NCBI GenBank assembly: GCA_019420135.1
Contig: JAHZHS010000026.1
Coordinates: forward strand, 6,557-12,938
From: Oscillospiraceae bacterium
Lineage (GTDB): Bacteria; Bacillota; Clostridia; Oscillospirales; Ruminococcaceae
DNA: 6,382 nucleotides
Direction of reading: 5' to 3'
In this document: piece by piece, positions 1-5,401 of the stretch
Layout of the letters: the number at the start of each line of letters is the position of its first letter
Numbering within the stretch: the stretch's first letter is position 1
The notes under the pieces: generated by a model
What the model was told of the DNA's origin: nothing
Databases searched by the model: none
The model's input: the letters and a program-made list of their open reading frames with translations, nothing else
Translations under genes and position numbers: made by a program

Positions 1-337
1 ACGGGGCCCGGCCGCATGGCGGGAGGCGGGACCGGCCCCGGGAAAAAATGCCTTTTCCACTACCATACCATGGAACAATCCGCCGTGCGACGAAACTGAC
101 TCCAAGCGACAGTTTTTTGACATGAAAGGGGAGTGCCCAGTGGGGGAGGACCGCTGTGCCCGGGCCCGACGGAACCCCTCCTGCCGGGCGGACCGGGCGG
201 CGGGGAAAGGGAGCGGATGCAATCCATACTTGCCAAATGGCGCCGGTGCACCATAAAATGATACTCGGGATGCCGACCCATCCTGCACCCGGCCCGCGGC
301 AGGCTGCCGGGGCAAGACAAAAAGCGAGGATGCAGAT
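1..337. other. Non-coding region upstream of the two-component operon
   Basis: No ORF here resembles a known protein on either strand. The stretch is very G/C-rich with a few A/T-rich islands. Seen directly: an imperfect G/C inverted repeat (2-11 with 32-40); a small hairpin, GGAAAA (41-46) with TTTTCC (53-58); an inverted repeat AAACTG (93-98) with CAGTTT (110-115) running into a T tract; a purine-rich GGAGGA (145-150) five bases before a GTG that opens a 61-codon ORF (156-341); and promoter-like hexamers at 230-259. It most likely contains the control region of the regulator gene at 338. The end of an upstream gene may lie just outside the window. Confidence 0.6.
230..259 (+). promoter_or_regulatory. 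Possible sigma-A promoter of the regulator-kinase operon
   Basis: TTGCCA (230-235) and TAAAAT (254-259) each differ from the TTGACA/TATAAT consensus at one position and are 18 bases apart, slightly longer than the ideal 17. Transcription would start near 266 and leave a leader of about 70 bases before the ATG at 338. The A/T-rich island stands out in a G/C-rich neighbourhood. No other pair of hexamers upstream of the gene fits as well. It is unproven, because a promoter further upstream in a preceding gene could also serve the operon. Confidence 0.4.
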
Positions 338-1069
338 ATGAAAATCAACATTTTGCTCTGTGACGACGACGAGGCATTTTTGCAGCGGATGGCAGATGCT
401 GTCCTGGGGCAGCCGGTGCCGGAAGGCATTTCTGTGGCCGTCACCCGGAGCAGCAGCCCGGCGGAGCTGAGCGACCGGGAACTGTCCCGGTTTGCCATCC
501 TCTTGCTGGACATCGACATGGAGCAGCGCAGCGGCATGGACATTGCAAGGCGGGTCCGGCAGCTGGGCCTGGACACCGTCATCATTTTTGTGACCAACTA
601 CCCGCAGTTTTCCCTGGAAGGATACGAGGTCCGGGCGTTCCGGTATCTGCTGAAGCAGGAACTGGAACAGAAGCTGCCCGCCTACTACCGGGATGCACTG
701 GCCGAGCTTTCCCGCGGCAGGCAGACGCTTCGGTTTTCCGTCAACGGGCAGCCGTACAGCGTCCCCTGCAAGGACATCCTCTACCTGGAAAGCAATCAGC
801 GGGTGATCTACCTGTATACGGTGAATCCGCTGCAGGCAGGGGATCACTTTTACGGCAAACTGGAGGACCTGACCAGGGAGCTGGAACCGGAAGGCTTTCT
901 CCGTATTCAGAAAAGCTATCTCGTCAACATGGCGCACATCAGAAAGCTGAATTATGACCGGGTCATCCTGAGCAGCGGAAAGGAACTGACCGTCAGCCAG
1001 AAGCGGTATGCACAGATCAAGATCCGGTATCTGGGATGGAAAAACAAACAGTGGGGGACATCGCTGTGA
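338..1069 (+). CDS. LytTR-family response regulator (AgrA/ComE-like)
   Basis: A cytoplasmic DNA-binding response regulator of 243 residues, the usual length for the AgrA/ComE group. The receiver domain spans about residues 3-120: acidic cluster D9-D11, phosphoacceptor D58 in LLLDID, T86 in the FVTN segment and K106 in YLLK. The LytTR DNA-binding domain spans about 130-235, with the hallmark FLRIQKSYLVN segment (187-197) and YLESNQRVIYLY before it. The ATG is preceded by GAGGA (326-330) at a 7-base spacing. Its stop overlaps the GTG start of the kinase gene, so the two are probably co-translated. By family knowledge, the partner kinase phosphorylates D58 and the dimer then binds short repeats in promoters. 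The target genes cannot be read from the sequence; the acyltransferase module downstream is a candidate. The domain call is firm, the signal and regulon are unknown. Confidence 0.93.
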   Translation: MKINILLCDDDEAFLQRMADAVLGQPVPEGISVAVTRSSSPAELSDRELSRFAILLLDIDMEQRSGMDIARRVRQLGLDTVIIFVTNYPQFSLEGYEVRAFRYLLKQELEQKLPAYYRDALAELSRGRQTLRFSVNGQPYSVPCKDILYLESNQRVIYLYTVNPLQAGDHFYGKLEDLTRELEPEGFLRIQKSYLVNMAHIRKLNYDRVILSSGKELTVSQKRYAQIKIRYLGWKNKQWGTSL

Positions 1070-2379
1070 AAGAGGAACTGCTGACATGTCTGTGGGTGGG
1101 GCTGGAAGACCTTGCGGCCATCCTGCTGTTCGACGGATTTTCGGAGAGAAAACGAAAGCCCTCCGTACATTGGACGGTTGCCGCATGTTTTATTGCGGGG
1201 AATGCAGCCGCCCTGAACCTGATGGATCCGGGTGCGTCCAGCCTGATCCGGGTGCTGTGTGCCGAGGCGATCTTCTTCGCGATGCATGTCCTTCTGTACC
1301 GGGGCAGCCGGGTGTTCAGCCTGTACCTCGCGGTGATCTGCTACGCACTCATGTGCAACATCGACAACTTCTGCGTCACCTTTGCCCTTCTGCTGTCCGG
1401 CGGCACGCCGGACGACATCTCGGCGGGAGATGACATCTTCCTGGTACTCCTGATCCACGGCGCGGTAATCGGGATTTTCGGTTTGCTCCGGTACATGCGC
1501 AGGGGCAAAACCCCGGGAACCACAGGCTGGAAATGGTATGCGGTCCCTGCCCTGCTTTCCCAGATCAGCATCGCGCTCATCTTCTTTTTCGCGGCTTGTT
1601 TTTTGAACGGGCAAATGTCCGCGCTGCCCCTCTTTGTCTGCGCAGCTTTCATCGTCTTTTTGCAGATGGCGGCGCTGCTGCTGATCAGCTGGATGGAACG
1701 CAATGCCCGCCTGCGGGAGGAAACCCTCAGCCTGCAGACACAATCCCGGGCGCAGCAGGAAAGCATGGAGGCCCTGGGGGCGGCCTATGCCCGGCAGCGG
1801 AAACTGACCCATGATTTCCAGGCACATCTGGATCTGCTGTCCGGCCTGCTGGCACAGAACCCTCACGATGTCCGGGAGGCACAGCGGTATCTGGACAGCC
1901 TGCGGGCGGCGCAGACCAGCCGCCTGCTGCTCGTCAACACACATCATGCGGCGCTGGATGCGCTGCTGAACCAGAAAGCACTGGTGGCGCAGAACCGGAA
2001 GATCGATATTCAGTTTTCGGTCAACGATCTGTCCGCCGTGAACATTCCGACGGAGGATCTTGCCGTCCTCATCAGCAACACACTGGACAATGCCGTGGAA
2101 GCGTGTGAAAAACTGCCGGAAGGGGACAGACAGATTTTTGTGAAGGTCCTGATGGAGGAAGATGTGCTGTTCTACGCGGTGCGCAACCGTTCCCTGCCGG
2201 TGGAAGTCCTGCCGGGGCGTTTGCCCGCCACGACCAAGGAGCCGTCGTCGCTGCACGGCTATGGCTTGCAGAATGTGCAGACCACACTGGAAAAGTATCA
2301 TTCGCTCTGTGCCGTGGACTATGCGGACGGATGGTTCGGATTTGCAACAGAACTGCCCAACACCCGCCTCCCCGGATGA
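1066..2379 (+). CDS. GHKL-domain sensor histidine kinase (AgrC-like)
   Basis: Membrane sensor kinase, 437 residues from the GTG at 1066. The first ~210 residues form six or seven hydrophobic segments, the sensor region typical of AgrC/ComD-type peptide receptors. A short helical linker follows (about 210-245), then the catalytic part: phosphoacceptor H249 in LTHDFQAHLDLL; N box LISNTLDNAVEACE, with N338 and N342; and G box HGYGLQNV near 397-404. I chose GTG 1066 because it overlaps the regulator stop as GTGA and has GGGGGA (1053-1058) seven bases upstream. The in-frame ATG at 1036 would add ten polar residues and a 34-base overlap, and has a poor ribosome site. By family knowledge it senses a ligand, often a secreted peptide, and phosphorylates the adjacent LytTR regulator. 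No agrB- or agrD-like gene is in the window, so the ligand is unknown. Confidence 0.92.
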   Translation: MKEELLTCLWVGLEDLAAILLFDGFSERKRKPSVHWTVAACFIAGNAAALNLMDPGASSLIRVLCAEAIFFAMHVLLYRGSRVFSLYLAVICYALMCNIDNFCVTFALLLSGGTPDDISAGDDIFLVLLIHGAVIGIFGLLRYMRRGKTPGTTGWKWYAVPALLSQISIALIFFFAACFLNGQMSALPLFVCAAFIVFLQMAALLLISWMERNARLREETLSLQTQSRAQQESMEALGAAYARQRKLTHDFQAHLDLLSGLLAQNPHDVREAQRYLDSLRAAQTSRLLLVNTHHAALDALLNQKALVAQNRKIDIQFSVNDLSAVNIPTEDLAVLISNTLDNAVEACEKLPEGDRQIFVKVLMEEDVLFYAVRNRSLPVEVLPGRLPATTKEPSSLHGYGLQNVQTTLEKYHSLCAVDYADGWFGFATELPNTRLPG

Positions 2380-2455
2380 GAAGCGCCCCGGCGCCCCGGC
2401 AAAAAGGAGCTTTCCCGGGACATCCCGGCCCTCCGCCCGGCGGCAGGGGATGTTC

Positions 2456-2484
2456 TTGCGGCATCTGACCGGCGTTGGTATAAT
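2456..2484 (+). promoter_or_regulatory. Promoter of the acyltransferase module, extended -10 type
   Basis: TATAAT (2479-2484) is a perfect -10 hexamer preceded by TGG, giving the extended -10 TGn motif. TTGCGG (2456-2461), a partial -35, lies exactly 17 bases upstream. Transcription should start near 2491 and leave about 70 bases of leader before the MBOAT gene. This makes the acyltransferase pair transcribable independently of the two-component operon, although read-through from upstream is also possible because I see no terminator after 2379. Confidence 0.65.
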
Positions 2485-2505
2485 AAGCAAGGAATTCCCA
2501 TTTTC

Positions 2506-2541
2506 CCCGGCGCGGATTTTCCCAGAAACGCCGGGCGTTTT
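2506..2541 (+). terminator. Possible attenuator hairpin in the MBOAT leader
   Basis: CCCGGCG (2506-2512) pairs perfectly with CGCCGGG (2529-2535), a 7-bp all-G/C stem with a 16-base loop, followed two bases later by TTTT (2538-2541). It lies between the predicted transcription start (about 2491) and the ribosome site (GAAAGG, 2544-2549). It could therefore act as a weak intrinsic terminator, or shape access to the ribosome site. The large loop and short T tract make it a poor terminator by itself, and chance is possible in such G/C-rich DNA. Confidence 0.3.
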
Positions 2542-2558
2542 CCGAAAGGTATGCTGAA

Positions 2559-3977
2559 ATGACCTACTATTCCCTTGCATTTCCATTGTTTTTTGCCGTG
2601 GCGGTCCTGCTGTTCTGGGTGGTGCCGCCCCGGGCCCGGGGCGTGGTCCTGCTGGCGGCCGGAATCTGCTATATGGCGTCCTGGGGCATGGCGTCCCTGG
2701 CGGTGCTGGCGGCGGTGACGGTCCTGACCTGGGTCTGCGGCCGGGGCGTGGCGGCGGCGCACACCACGGTGTCCCGGCGGGCTTTTCTGATCCTGGGCCT
2801 TGCGGCCAGCGCCGGATACCTGTTCGCCCGCAAGGCCATACCGCTGGTGCATCCCGGGGCCGTCCTGGTCACGGCCACCGGCCTGGCCTTCTACGGACTG
2901 CAGGCGGCATCCTATCTGGCGGATGTCTATCTGGGCCGGTGCCCGGTGGAAAAAAGCCTGCTCCGCTATGCTGTCTACACCAGCTTTTTCCCCCGGGTCC
3001 TCAGCGGGCCCATCGGCAGGGCGGGGGATTTTTTCCCACAGCTGGAGGAACTCTGTTCGGGACGCCGCCGGTGCGATGCCGCGCAGATGCGCCGGGGCCT
3101 CGTCACCATGCTGGGCGGCTGGGCCGAAAAGCTGGTGCTCGCCGATCTGCTGTCCGACTGGGTGACGCCGGTCTATGAGCGCTGGACCGAGTGCAGCTCT
3201 CCGGTGGTGCTGGCAGGGGGGCTGCTGTTTGCGTTCTCCCTCTATTTCGATTTTGCAGGGTACAGCCATCTGGCCCTGGGGGCCGCCCGGGTACTGGGAA
3301 TTGAACTGCCCGCCAACTTCCGGCGTCCCTTCTTTGCCCAGAGCATGGGCGAATTCTGGCAGCGATGGCACATCTCCCTCTCGGGATGGCTGCGGGATTA
3401 CATCTACATTCCCCTGGGCGGCGGCCGCCGGGGAATGCCCCGCCGCATGCTCAACCTGCTGGCCGTTTTTCTGGTCAGCGGACTGTGGCATGGCAGCGCC
3501 TGGCACTATCTGTTCTGGGGCTTTCTGCATGCCCTGCTGCAGATTGCCGGACTGCTGACCCGGCCGCTGCGCCGACCGCTGGCCGGGCGGGGCGGCATCG
3601 TCATGGTCTGGGGGCGCAGAGCTTTTGTCACCCTCTGTTTCGGGTTCACGCTGGTCTTTTTCAATGCCGGCAGCATCGCCCAGGGCCTGGGCATGGTGGG
3701 GCGGATGTTCGCTGGCCAGACCGGTCTGGGGCCCCTGGACCTGGGGGTCAGCGGCACCGAGCTGGCCTTTGCGGCGGCCGCCCTGGCGGTGGTCTTTGTC
3801 CTGGACTGCATTGCCGAGCGGGCGGAGGCAAAGGGCTCCTGTCTGTATGAGGTATTCCTCACCCTGCCGGGGACGGTGCGCACAGCCTCCCTGCTGATCC
3901 TGGCCGTGACCGCGCTGCTGTTCGCCTGCCGGCTGGTGGGCGGGGATGCGGCATCCTTCTACTATGCACAGTTTTGA
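2559..3977 (+). CDS. MBOAT-family membrane O-acyltransferase (AlgI/DltB-like)
   Basis: A polytopic membrane protein of 472 residues, the normal length for AlgI-type MBOAT proteins. Family motifs in order: FSLYFDFAGYSHLALG (226-241); the block around FWQRWHISLSGWLRDYIYIPLGG (266-288), with H271; and VSGLWHGSAWHYLFWG (306-321), whose H311 is the expected catalytic histidine. The C-terminus FYYAQF resembles the FIYFQF ending common in the family. GAAAGG (2544-2549) sits 9 bases before the ATG. By family knowledge, such proteins accept an acyl (usually acetyl) group on the cytoplasmic side, pass it through the membrane, and work with an extracytoplasmic SGNH partner. The next gene, 15 bases on, supplies exactly such a partner. 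The acceptor polymer (polysaccharide, peptidoglycan or teichoic acid) cannot be told. DltB is less likely because no dltA or dltC is adjacent. Confidence 0.94.
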   Translation: MTYYSLAFPLFFAVAVLLFWVVPPRARGVVLLAAGICYMASWGMASLAVLAAVTVLTWVCGRGVAAAHTTVSRRAFLILGLAASAGYLFARKAIPLVHPGAVLVTATGLAFYGLQAASYLADVYLGRCPVEKSLLRYAVYTSFFPRVLSGPIGRAGDFFPQLEELCSGRRRCDAAQMRRGLVTMLGGWAEKLVLADLLSDWVTPVYERWTECSSPVVLAGGLLFAFSLYFDFAGYSHLALGAARVLGIELPANFRRPFFAQSMGEFWQRWHISLSGWLRDYIYIPLGGGRRGMPRRMLNLLAVFLVSGLWHGSAWHYLFWGFLHALLQIAGLLTRPLRRPLAGRGGIVMVWGRRAFVTLCFGFTLVFFNAGSIAQGLGMVGRMFAGQTGLGPLDLGVSGTELAFAAAALAVVFVLDCIAERAEAKGSCLYEVFLTLPGTVRTASLLILAVTALLFACRLVGGDAASFYYAQF

Positions 3978-3992
3978 GGCGGAGGCAGAGAC

Positions 3993-4940
3993 ATGAAGCA
4001 ATTTCTATGGCGTCTGGTGGTCTTTCTGCTGGCCGCCCTGCTGCTGTTTGCGGGGGTGCTGGGGATCTCGGCGGTGGAACCTTTTTCCCGGATCCTGGCC
4101 AAGCTCACCGCCTCCATCGGATACGATGCCTCGGTGGCCGAGGAGATGGGGGCTCACATCGACGGTGCCTCTGCCCCGGACGGCGCCACTGCCCTGATCC
4201 TGGGGGACAGTGTCTGCTATCAGATCCTGGGCCCCTTCCGGCTGTGCAACGATCAGTACCGCATCGAGGCCAGCAACCGGGCGGTGACGCTGGCGGGACA
4301 GTATCTGCTGGCCCGGGCCTTTCTGGACGCCCATCCGGAGGCCACCGACGTGTATCTGGTCCTGACCACCGACAGCTTTGCGGCGCAGCTGGGCAGCGGG
4401 CTGGCCTACCAGTATGCGGTGGCCCCCTTTGCCCGGGCGGGGCTTCTGGACAAGCTGGACGGGGAAACGCTGGCGGAACTGCGGGCGGACTACGGCGCGC
4501 CCTTCCTGAGCGGAACTTTTGCCGCATGGGCGGATGCCTCCCCGCTGGTGAAAAAGCTCTATCTGAACTGGGTGGAGGCAAGGAATTCCGACCAGGGCCA
4601 GGGACCGCTGACCCCGGCGGCCCGGCGGAATCTGGAACATCTGTCGGAGCTCTGCCGGGAGCGGGGCGCCGCCCTGCACCTGCTGCCCGCCCCTGTGGCG
4701 GACACCGAGGAACGCCGTGCCGCCATGGCGCAGCTGGAACAGGCCATGCGGGACGCGGGACTGTATGAGGAATTCTCCTCCTATTTCACCGCGGTCACCT
4801 GGTATGACCCGGCACTGTTCCAGGCGGACGGCCTCCACTTTGACTACACGGTGGCGGATATGGATTTCTGCGCCGAAGCGGTGCGCAATCTCGCCCGGGC
4901 CTCCGGCCTGCTGGACGGGATCGTGCTCAGCTATGAATAG
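3993..4940 (+). CDS. Membrane-anchored SGNH-hydrolase-like protein, partner of the MBOAT acyltransferase
   Basis: A 315-residue protein with one N-terminal hydrophobic segment (about residues 5-26) after MKQFLWR, so probably anchored with its main domain outside the membrane. SGNH features visible: a GDS box (G71-D72-S73, nucleophile S73) right after the hydrophobic strand ATALIL, and a C-terminal D279-G-L-H282, the DxxH block that completes a Ser-Asp-His triad. The middle is poorly conserved by eye. GGAGG (3981-3985) lies seven bases before the ATG, and the gene follows the MBOAT stop by 15 bases, so the two should be one transcript. By analogy with AlgJ/AlgX and DltD it would receive the acyl group from the MBOAT protein and place it on a surface polymer. 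An esterase that removes such groups is the alternative. The fold call is moderately strong and the acyl-transfer role is inferred from context. Confidence 0.8.
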   Translation: MKQFLWRLVVFLLAALLLFAGVLGISAVEPFSRILAKLTASIGYDASVAEEMGAHIDGASAPDGATALILGDSVCYQILGPFRLCNDQYRIEASNRAVTLAGQYLLARAFLDAHPEATDVYLVLTTDSFAAQLGSGLAYQYAVAPFARAGLLDKLDGETLAELRADYGAPFLSGTFAAWADASPLVKKLYLNWVEARNSDQGQGPLTPAARRNLEHLSELCRERGAALHLLPAPVADTEERRAAMAQLEQAMRDAGLYEEFSSYFTAVTWYDPALFQADGLHFDYTVADMDFCAEAVRNLARASGLLDGIVLSYE

Positions 4941-5009
4941 TTCGATACTGTGAAATGCAACAAAAAAAGCGGATGGACACCGTCATAACGCCGAAAATTA
5001 AAAAAGCGC

Positions 5010-5038
5010 TTGACAACATTTGTGAAGTCCGGTACACT
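5010..5038 (+). promoter_or_regulatory. Sigma-A promoter of the T-box/trpB unit
   Basis: A perfect -35 TTGACA (5010-5015) is followed after exactly 17 bases by TACACT (5033-5038), a four-of-six match to TATAAT. The expected start is about 5044-5046, immediately before the 5' hairpin and T-box leader. The run AAAAAA just upstream of the -35 could act as an UP-like element. It is the strongest promoter match in the window. Confidence 0.8.
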
Positions 5039-5045
5039 CATGGCA

Positions 5046-5069
5046 ATTCAACAAGATAAAGTGTTGAAT
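5046..5069 (+). repeat. 8-bp inverted repeat at the predicted 5' end of the trpB transcript
   Basis: ATTCAACA (5046-5053) is perfectly complementary to TGTTGAAT (5062-5069) across an 8-base A-rich spacer. It begins at the predicted transcription start and ends before T-box stem I, so it is not part of the canonical T-box fold. As RNA it would form a hairpin at the extreme 5' end; as DNA it would be a palindromic site over the start point. Confidence 0.6.
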
Positions 5070-5367
5070 CCCAAACCGATGACGCAGAGGAGTACGCAAG
5101 GATCCTTTTCCCCAAGAGAGCCGCGGGCAGGTGAGAGCGCGGCGGAAAGTCCCTTGCCGAATGGACTGCCGAGGGCGGACCGAACGGGAATTTCCCCAGT
5201 AGGAACCGACGGAATTCCACCGTTACAGGGAACGGTGTGTGTTGGCACATCGAGAGAGTGGGCGAGGAATCCCCTCGTCAATTTGGGTGGCACCGCAGAA
5301 GTCGCAAGGCTTTTGTCCCAAAGGGTATTTTTACACATGCCCTGTGGGACAAAGGCCTTTTTGTTTT
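5070..5367 (+). promoter_or_regulatory. T-box leader, tRNA-Trp responsive
   Basis: A T-box leader in order. Stem I: lower helix GCAG (5084-5087) with CTGC (5166-5169); AGTA (5091-5094) facing GAA (5159-5161) as the S-turn; upper helix GCAAGG (5096-5101) with CCTTGC (5152-5157); apical helix GCCGCG/CGCGGC (5120-5125, 5138-5143) closing a GGTGAGAG loop. The specifier after GAA is TGG (5162-5164), the Trp codon. A stem III-like hairpin is CACCGTT/AACGGTG (5218-5237). The T-box GGGTGGCACCGC (5285-5296) lies in an antiterminator of TTTGGG (5282-5287) with CCCAAA (5317-5322), a TGGCACC bulge and an upper helix 5295-5301/5310-5316. Uncharged tRNA-Trp should stabilise the antiterminator. The bulge UGGC fits the GCCA end of a tRNA with G73, as in bacterial tRNA-Trp. 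The class is certain and the amino acid is strongly supported. Confidence 0.95.
5306..5367 (+). terminator. Intrinsic terminator of the T-box attenuator
   Basis: A 15-bp stem pairs 5306-5320 (AAGGCTTTTGTCCCA) with 5345-5359 (TGGGACAAAGGCCTT), with one G-U pair, and an inner AGGG (5322-5325)/CCCT (5340-5343) extends it. The 3' side runs into TTTTTGTTTT (5358-5367). Its 5' arm shares 5306-5322 with the antiterminator, so the two folds exclude each other. It should form when tRNA-Trp is fully charged and stop transcription before trpB. It may also stop read-through from the upstream acyltransferase pair. Confidence 0.93.
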
Positions 5368-5401
5368 GGTCCCGCACGGCGCACAGAAAGGAGCCGAAAT
5401 C

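Noticed and set aside
2..40. G/C-rich inverted repeat at the window edge as a terminator
   Set aside because: An A tract rather than a T tract follows on the plus strand, and the pairing needs a bulge. It may be chance in extreme G/C sequence.
117..145. TTGACA at 117-122 as a -35 element
   Set aside because: The matching -10 position (140-145) reads GTGGGG, so no usable promoter follows.
1036..1065. ATG at 1036 as the kinase start
   Set aside because: It adds ten polar residues and a 34-base overlap and lacks a good ribosome site. GTG at 1066 has GGGGGA upstream and the typical four-base GTGA overlap. It remains possible.
2415..2428. CCGGG/CCCGG hairpin after the kinase gene as a terminator
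   Set aside because: The stem is only 5 bp with a 4-base loop and no T tract follows it.
2551..2562. ATG at 2551 as the start of the MBOAT gene or a three-codon mini-gene
   Set aside because: It is out of frame with the MBOAT gene, ends after three codons, and lies one base from the GAAAGG ribosome site, too close to be used.
952..2586. 544-codon ORF on the minus strand across the kinase gene
   Set aside because: It is antisense to a clear histidine kinase. Its product is rich in Q, R, H and P with no recognisable domain, as expected when the complement of G/C-rich coding DNA lacks stops.
2319..4001. 560-codon ORF on the minus strand across the MBOAT gene
   Set aside because: It mirrors a membrane protein with intact family motifs on the other strand. 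The composition is low-complexity and hydrophilic with no domain.
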